NCBI GenBank assembly: GCA_050178915.1 | Contig: JBFXFO010000138.1 | Location: forward strand, 1 to 10,651 | Direction of reading: 5' to 3' | From: JBFXAF01 sp050178915 | Lineage (GTDB): Bacteria > Pseudomonadota > Alphaproteobacteria > Rhizobiales > Rhizobiaceae | DNA: 10,651 nucleotides | Shown: positions 6,605 to 10,651 of the stretch, piece by piece | Layout: each line of letters begins with the position of its first letter | Numbering within the stretch: position 1 is the stretch's first letter | Translations under genes and position numbers: made by a program | Notes under the pieces: model-generated | Told to the model about the DNA's origin: nothing | What the model saw: only the letters and a program-made list of their open reading frames with translations | The model's database searches: none

Positions 6605-6683
6605 GTTGCGCTGCCGGTGACAGTCAATACGCCGCACGCGACGCGAATTGGCACCGTGGGACGCAGCCGGTATTGAGTATGCC

Positions 6684-7811
6684 ATGGCTTTCTGGATCGC
6701 AGCGGCCTTCCTGACATTCGGCGCATGCCTGGCGATCATCCTGCCGGCCATGCGCGCGAGAGCAGCTGCGCCTGCCGCTGCCCACGATATCGCCGTCTAT
6801 CGCGACCAACTGGCGGAAGTGAGCCGCGACGCCGGGCGTGGGCTTATCGGCGCCAGCGAGGCAGAGGAAGCGAAGGCCGAGATCGGCCGCCGCATCCTGC
6901 GCACCGGCGAAGCCGACAGCGCCGGGACGGCATCCAGGCCGGTGCCGCGCCTATCGCGAGCGCTGACCGCCGCCGCTATCCTCGCCGTGCCGCTGGTGAG
7001 CTGGGGCATGTATTCGATGCTTGGCTCGCCCGGCCTGCCATCACAGCCGCTGACCGCGCGGGTGTCGGTTGACCCGGCGGAGAGTTCGGTCGAGGACCTC
7101 GTGGCGCGTGCCGAGGCGCATCTGGCCGCCAATCCTGACGACGGCCGCGGCTGGGATGTGCTGGCACCGATCTACGTGCGGCTCGACCGTGGCGATGACG
7201 CGGTTGCCGCCTATCGCAATGCGATCCGTCTCGAAGGCGCCACCGCGGCCCGCGAGGCTGGTCTCGGCGAGGCGCTTGCGACCGCCGCGCGTCGTGTGAC
7301 GCCGGAAGCCAGGGCGGCGTTCGAGCGGGCGCTGGCGCTCGAACCGCGCCAGCCGAAGGCAGCATTCTACATGGCGTCGGCTCTGGCACAGGACGGGCGC
7401 TTCGCCGAGGCGGCCGCTGCATGGCGCACGCTGCTGCCATCGCTGGCGGCGGATTCGCCGTGGCGACAGCCGACAGAGCAGGCGATCGCCGAAGCAGAGC
7501 AGCGCGCCGGAACGGCGGCGCCCGGTCCGACCCAGGATGACGTCGCTGCCGCGCAGGACATGACGCCGGAAGACCGGCTGGCGATGGTGCAGGGGATGGT
7601 CGCGCAGCTGGATGCAAAGCTGCGCGAAAACCCGAAGGACGCGGAAGGCTGGCGGCGTCTCGTTCGTTCGTACATGGTGCTTGGGCAGGAGTCGCAGGCA
7701 CGCGACGCGCTGGCGCGCGGCGTGGCAGCCTTCGGAGCGGGCACGACAGAGGCGGCCGCGCTGACGGATTTCGCCCAGGCGCTTGGCCTGCCAGCGACGG
7801 ATACCAATTGA
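6684..7811 (+). CDS. ccmI: Cytochrome c maturation protein CcmI (CycH)
   Basis: CcmI binds unfolded apocytochrome c on the periplasmic side of the inner membrane and passes it to the CcmF/CcmH heme-ligation complex. The product is 375 aa from the ATG at 6684. TM1 covers about residues 2-22. The characteristic VYRDQLAEV...RGLI cytoplasmic segment follows (38-55), then TM2 (about 94-113). The periplasmic part contains TPR-like repeats (about 135-255 and 300-365, e.g. ANPDDGRGWDVLAPIY and ENPKDAEGWRRLVRSY). A TTG at 6648 would extend the protein by 12 residues, but the hydrophobic N-terminus starts at MAFW. It is the first gene of ccmI-E-F-H, which is cycHJKL in rhizobia, and its TGA overlaps the ccmE ATG by 1 nt. 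No convincing promoter is visible in the 79-nt gap upstream, and the ribosome-binding sequence is weak. Confidence 0.93.
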   Translation: MAFWIAAAFLTFGACLAIILPAMRARAAAPAAAHDIAVYRDQLAEVSRDAGRGLIGASEAEEAKAEIGRRILRTGEADSAGTASRPVPRLSRALTAAAILAVPLVSWGMYSMLGSPGLPSQPLTARVSVDPAESSVEDLVARAEAHLAANPDDGRGWDVLAPIYVRLDRGDDAVAAYRNAIRLEGATAAREAGLGEALATAARRVTPEARAAFERALALEPRQPKAAFYMASALAQDGRFAEAAAAWRTLLPSLAADSPWRQPTEQAIAEAEQRAGTAAPGPTQDDVAAAQDMTPEDRLAMVQGMVAQLDAKLRENPKDAEGWRRLVRSYMVLGQESQARDALARGVAAFGAGTTEAAALTDFAQALGLPATDTN

Positions 7812-8248
7812 TGACGCGCAAGCAGAAGCGACTGTCGGTGATCGGAACGGGGCTCGCCTTCCTGACGCTCGCGACCGTGCTTGTCTTCTACGCGCTCGGT
7901 GCGAAAGCCTCGTATTTCTACATGCCCGGCGACCTGAAGGCGGCGATGCTGGAGCCGGGCCAGCGCATCCGCCTCGGCGGGCTCGTTTCCGACGGCTCGA
8001 TCGTGCGCGGGCAGGGAACCAAGGTGAGCTTCGGCGTGACCGACAAGTCCGAGACGGTGAAGGTGACCTATGACGGCATCCTGCCTGACCTGTTCCGCGA
8101 GGGGCAGGGCGTGATCACCGAAGGCGCCTTCGGCGGCGACGGCGTGTTCGTGGCCGACAGCGTGCTGGCCAAGCACGACGAGACCTACATGCCGAAGGAA
8201 GTGGCCGACAGCCTGAAGGAAAAGGGCGTCTGGCAGGATTCCGACTGA
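7811..8248 (+). CDS. ccmE: Heme chaperone CcmE (CycJ)
   Basis: CcmE is the periplasmic heme chaperone of System I cytochrome c biogenesis. It binds heme covalently and hands it to CcmF. The product is 145 aa, a normal length. A basic N-terminus (MTRKQKRL) and one membrane anchor (about residues 9-30) precede the periplasmic OB-fold domain with YMPGDL, IRLGGLV, VTYDGILPDLFREGQG and EGAF. The heme-attachment histidine is H122 in the HDETYMP motif, with Y126 as the neighbouring axial-ligand position (HxxxY). The C-terminal tail is short and acidic. The ATG at 7811 overlaps the ccmI stop (TGATG), and the TGA overlaps the ccmF ATG in the same way. Translation is therefore likely coupled along the operon. 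Confidence 0.96.
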   Translation: MTRKQKRLSVIGTGLAFLTLATVLVFYALGAKASYFYMPGDLKAAMLEPGQRIRLGGLVSDGSIVRGQGTKVSFGVTDKSETVKVTYDGILPDLFREGQGVITEGAFGGDGVFVADSVLAKHDETYMPKEVADSLKEKGVWQDSD

Positions 8249-10233
8249 TGGTCGAGATCGGACATTTCGCGCTCGTTCTCGCCTTTGCGCTGGCGCTGGT
8301 GCAGTCGGCGCTGCCGCTGGCCGGCGCGTGGCTGGGCGACGAGCGCACGCGCGCCGTCGGCGGTCCGGTGGCGGTCACCGGCTGCGCGCTGATCGCGCTT
8401 TCTTTTGCCGTGCTGGTGGCGGCCTACGCGACCTCCGACTTCTCGGTGCTCAACGTGTGGGAGAACTCTCACTCGCTGAAGCCGATGCTGTACAAGCTGA
8501 CCGGCGCCTGGGGGAACCACGAGGGCTCGATGCTGCTCTGGGTTCTGATCCTCGCCTTCTTCGGAGCGCTGGTCGCGGTGTTCGGCAGCAACCTGCCCGC
8601 CTCGCTGCGCGCCAACGTTCTGGCGGTGCAGGGCATGATCGGGTCAGCCTTCCTGCTGTTCATCCTGCTGACGTCCAACCCGTTCACGCGGCTGGAGCCG
8701 GCGCCGATGGAAGGGCAGGACCTGAACCCGATCCTGCAGGACATCGGCCTCGCGATCCACCCGCCGCTGCTCTATCTCGGTTATGTCGGCTTCTCGGTCT
8801 GCTTCTCCTTCGCCGTGGCGGCGCTGATCGAGGGCCGCATCGACGCAGCCTGGGCACGCTGGGTGCGGCCATGGACGCTGGCCGCCTGGCTGTTTCTCAC
8901 CGGCGGCATCGCCATGGGCTCCTACTGGGCCTATTACGAACTCGGTTGGGGCGGCTTCTGGTTCTGGGATCCCGTCGAAAACGCCTCGTTCATGCCGTGG
9001 CTCGCCGGCACCGCGCTGCTGCATTCGGCGATCGTCATGGAGAAGCGCGCGGCGCTGAAGATCTGGACGCTGCTGCTGGCAATCCTCACCTTCTCGCTCT
9101 CGCTCCTCGGCACCTTCCTTGTCCGCTCCGGCGTGCTCACTTCCGTGCACGCCTTCGCCACCGATCCCGACCGTGGCGTCTTCATCCTCGCCATCCTGAC
9201 GCTCTTCATTGGGGGCTCGCTGGCGCTGTTTGCGCTGCGCGCGCCATCGCTGACCGCCGGCGGACTGTTCCAGCCGATCTCGCGCGAAGGTGCGCTGGTG
9301 CTGAACAACCTGTTCCTGACAACGGCGACGGCGACGGTGCTGGTGGGCACGCTCTACCCGCTCTTCGTCGAGGCGATATCGGACGACCGGATCTCGGTCG
9401 GCGCGCCCTTCTTCAACTTCACCTTCGGCCCGCTGATGCTGCCGCTGCTCGCGGTGGTGCCGTTCGGACCGCTGCTGGCCTGGAAACGCGGTGACCTGCT
9501 GGGCGCGGCGCAGCGGCTGTTCACCGCCTTCGCGATCGCGCTGGCGGTGGTTCTGGCGACGCTGCTTTTCGTCGATGGCGCATCTGTCGCGGCGGCGCTT
9601 GGCATCGGTCTCGCCGCCTGGCTGGTCTTCGGTGCGCTGACCGATCTGGCGTTGCGCGCCGGCGTCGGCTCCGTCGGCCCTGCTGTCGCGTGGCGCCGGC
9701 TGGCCGGACTGCCGCGCTCGGTGTTCGGGACGACGCTGGCCCATCTCGGCCTGGGCCTGACGCTGCTCGGCATCGTCTCCGTTTCTGCCTTCGAGGAGGA
9801 GCGCGTTGCCGCGATGCGCACCGGCGACACGCTCGAGGTCGCAGGCTACACGCTGCGCTTCGCCGGCATCGCCGAGATGCAGGGTCCGAACTACGTCGAG
9901 GACCGCGCGACCTTCGAGATGCTGGGCGCCGGCACAGTGACGGGCGCGATCACCTCGTCGAAGCGCCTTTACACGGCGCGGCAGATGCCGACCACCGAAG
10001 CCGGCATCCGCACCATGGGCCTCTCGCAGCTCTACGTTTCTCTCGGCGATGCGACGCAGGACGGCGGCATCGTCGTGCGTGTCTGGTGGAAGCCGCTGGT
10101 GATCCTCATCTGGGGCGGCACGCTGGCGATGATGCTGGGCGCTTTCGTCTCGTTGCTCGACCGCCGCCTGCGCGTCGGTGCGCCGTCGCGCCGCAAGCGT
10201 TTGGCAACGCCGAATCCGGAACCGGCGGAATGA
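8248..10233 (+). CDS. ccmF: Heme lyase subunit CcmF (CycK)
   Basis: CcmF is the integral membrane core of the System I heme lyase. It takes heme from holo-CcmE and attaches it to the CxxCH cysteines of apocytochromes c. The product is 661 aa, the usual size, with many hydrophobic helices along its length. The WWD domain sits at about residues 234-245 (WGGFWFWDPVEN). The conserved histidines are all present: the periplasmic pair H171 (in IHPPLLYLGY) and H301 (in TSVHAFA), and the transmembrane H259 (in LLHS) and H499 (in TLAHLG). Roles follow the E. coli CcmF literature. A large periplasmic loop lies near residues 520-610, followed by a last helix (MMLGAFVSLL) and a basic tail. The gene overlaps ccmE by 1 nt and ccmH by 4 nt (ATGA). 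Confidence 0.97.
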   Translation: MVEIGHFALVLAFALALVQSALPLAGAWLGDERTRAVGGPVAVTGCALIALSFAVLVAAYATSDFSVLNVWENSHSLKPMLYKLTGAWGNHEGSMLLWVLILAFFGALVAVFGSNLPASLRANVLAVQGMIGSAFLLFILLTSNPFTRLEPAPMEGQDLNPILQDIGLAIHPPLLYLGYVGFSVCFSFAVAALIEGRIDAAWARWVRPWTLAAWLFLTGGIAMGSYWAYYELGWGGFWFWDPVENASFMPWLAGTALLHSAIVMEKRAALKIWTLLLAILTFSLSLLGTFLVRSGVLTSVHAFATDPDRGVFILAILTLFIGGSLALFALRAPSLTAGGLFQPISREGALVLNNLFLTTATATVLVGTLYPLFVEAISDDRISVGAPFFNFTFGPLMLPLLAVVPFGPLLAWKRGDLLGAAQRLFTAFAIALAVVLATLLFVDGASVAAALGIGLAAWLVFGALTDLALRAGVGSVGPAVAWRRLAGLPRSVFGTTLAHLGLGLTLLGIVSVSAFEEERVAAMRTGDTLEVAGYTLRFAGIAEMQGPNYVEDRATFEMLGAGTVTGAITSSKRLYTARQMPTTEAGIRTMGLSQLYVSLGDATQDGGIVVRVWWKPLVILIWGGTLAMMLGAFVSLLDRRLRVGAPSRRKRLATPNPEPAE

Positions 10234-10651
10234 GATCGGCGCGGCTGCTGCTGGCGGCGTGCGTGATCGCGTTCGCGATGCCACTGGCCCCGGCTTTCGC
10301 ACTGCAGCCGGACGAGGTGCTGGCCGATCCCGTGCTGGAGGCGCGCGCGCGCGCCCTTTCGGCCAGGCTGCGCTGCATGGTCTGCCAGAACCAGTCGATC
10401 GACGATTCCGATGCCGATCTGGCGCGCGACCTGCGCGTGCTGGTGCGCGAGCGGCTGATGGCAGGCGACACCGACGAGCAGGTGATCGACTTCATCGTGG
10501 CGCGCTATGGCGAGTTCGTGCTGTTGCAGCCGCGTTTCAGCTGGCAGAACGCCGCGCTGTGGGGCGCGCCGGTGGTGCTGCTCGCAGCCGGCGGCGTGTT
10601 CCTGTTCTACAGCGCGCGCAGAAGGCGTGTCGCGACTGCTGCCGTTGCGCC
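10230..10651 (+). CDS. ccmH: Cytochrome c maturation protein CcmH (CycL), 3'-partial
   Basis: CcmH is a membrane-anchored periplasmic thiol protein that reduces or holds apocytochrome c cysteines for heme ligation. The ATG at 10230 overlaps the ccmF stop, and the frame stays open to the window end (140 complete codons). A signal or anchor sequence (about residues 1-24) precedes the globular domain. The redox motif RCMVCQNQSI contains C49 and C52, followed by the three-helix region with DLARDLRVLVRERL and FIVARYGEFVLLQP. A transmembrane helix comes at about 112-129, then a basic cytoplasmic tail. Family length is about 150-160 aa, so only a short C-terminus is missing. In rhizobia this order (cycHJKL) is often followed by degP, which cannot be checked here. 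Confidence 0.95.
   Translation, partial: MRSARLLLAACVIAFAMPLAPAFALQPDEVLADPVLEARARALSARLRCMVCQNQSIDDSDADLARDLRVLVRERLMAGDTDEQVIDFIVARYGEFVLLQPRFSWQNAALWGAPVVLLAAGGVFLFYSARRRRVATAAVA

Noticed and set aside
6605..6683. Promoter for the ccm operon
   Set aside because: TTGCGC and CAATAC hexamers occur but are spaced only 13 nt apart; no convincing -35/-10 pair was found.
8644..10302. Very long minus-strand open frame (552 codons) opposite ccmF
   Set aside because: It mirrors the codon structure of ccmF. The translation is rich in Arg, Gln, Glu and Ala with low complexity and no domain pattern, as expected for antisense frames in GC-rich DNA.
1..10651. CRISPR array, tRNA, rRNA, insertion sequence or att repeats
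   Set aside because: No regularly spaced repeats, cloverleaf-like segment, transposase or terminal inverted repeats were seen on either strand.

Overview
The window looks like chromosomal DNA from a GC-rich alphaproteobacterium of the order Hyphomicrobiales (Rhizobiales), most likely a Mesorhizobium/Aminobacter-type Phyllobacteriaceae. This rests on the very high GC at third codon positions, a FeuP/FeuQ-type two-component system, a cytochrome c maturation cluster in the rhizobial cycHJKL order, and a gene-transfer-agent (GTA) tail gene. The assignment comes from protein character as I recognise it by eye; no database was searched. Every gene lies on the + strand.

Region 1 (1-3540) is the right-hand end of a GTA or prophage tail cluster. 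It holds most of the large baseplate/host-specificity protein (RcGTA gp15, 'megatron' family), whose N-terminus lies outside the window. A 68-77 aa two-helix membrane protein that looks like a holin follows, overlapping the gp15 stop or starting just after it. A long, strong hairpin then probably terminates the cluster. No integrase, attachment site or tRNA is visible here.

Region 2 (3567-6067) is a signalling module. A small exported protein with a PepSY-like pattern is encoded directly upstream of an OmpR/PhoB-type response regulator (FeuP) and its membrane sensor kinase (FeuQ), which are translationally coupled. The position matches what I recall of FeuN, the periplasmic modulator of FeuPQ in Sinorhizobium meliloti. 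In front of the small gene is a PhoP-box-like direct repeat (hexamer-N5-hexamer) 11 nt upstream of a possible -10, with the start codon immediately after. This suggests a feedback loop and perhaps a leaderless transcript.

Region 3 (6164-6604) is a single outer-membrane lipoprotein of the RT0821/Lpp0805 (17 kDa surface antigen-like) family with a glycine-zipper segment.

Region 4 (6684-10651) is the cytochrome c maturation operon ccmI-ccmE-ccmF-ccmH (cycHJKL in rhizobia). Each junction overlaps by 1 or 4 nt. CcmE delivers heme, CcmF with CcmH and CcmI handles the reduced apocytochrome and ligates heme, and the window ends inside ccmH.

No intergenic stretch exceeds 300 bases. The gaps (3476-3608, 3915-3989, 6068-6163, 6605-6683) hold the terminator and promoter candidates listed. 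Most genes are well-known families. The least described material is the small membrane gene after gp15 and the PepSY-like gene with its promoter.
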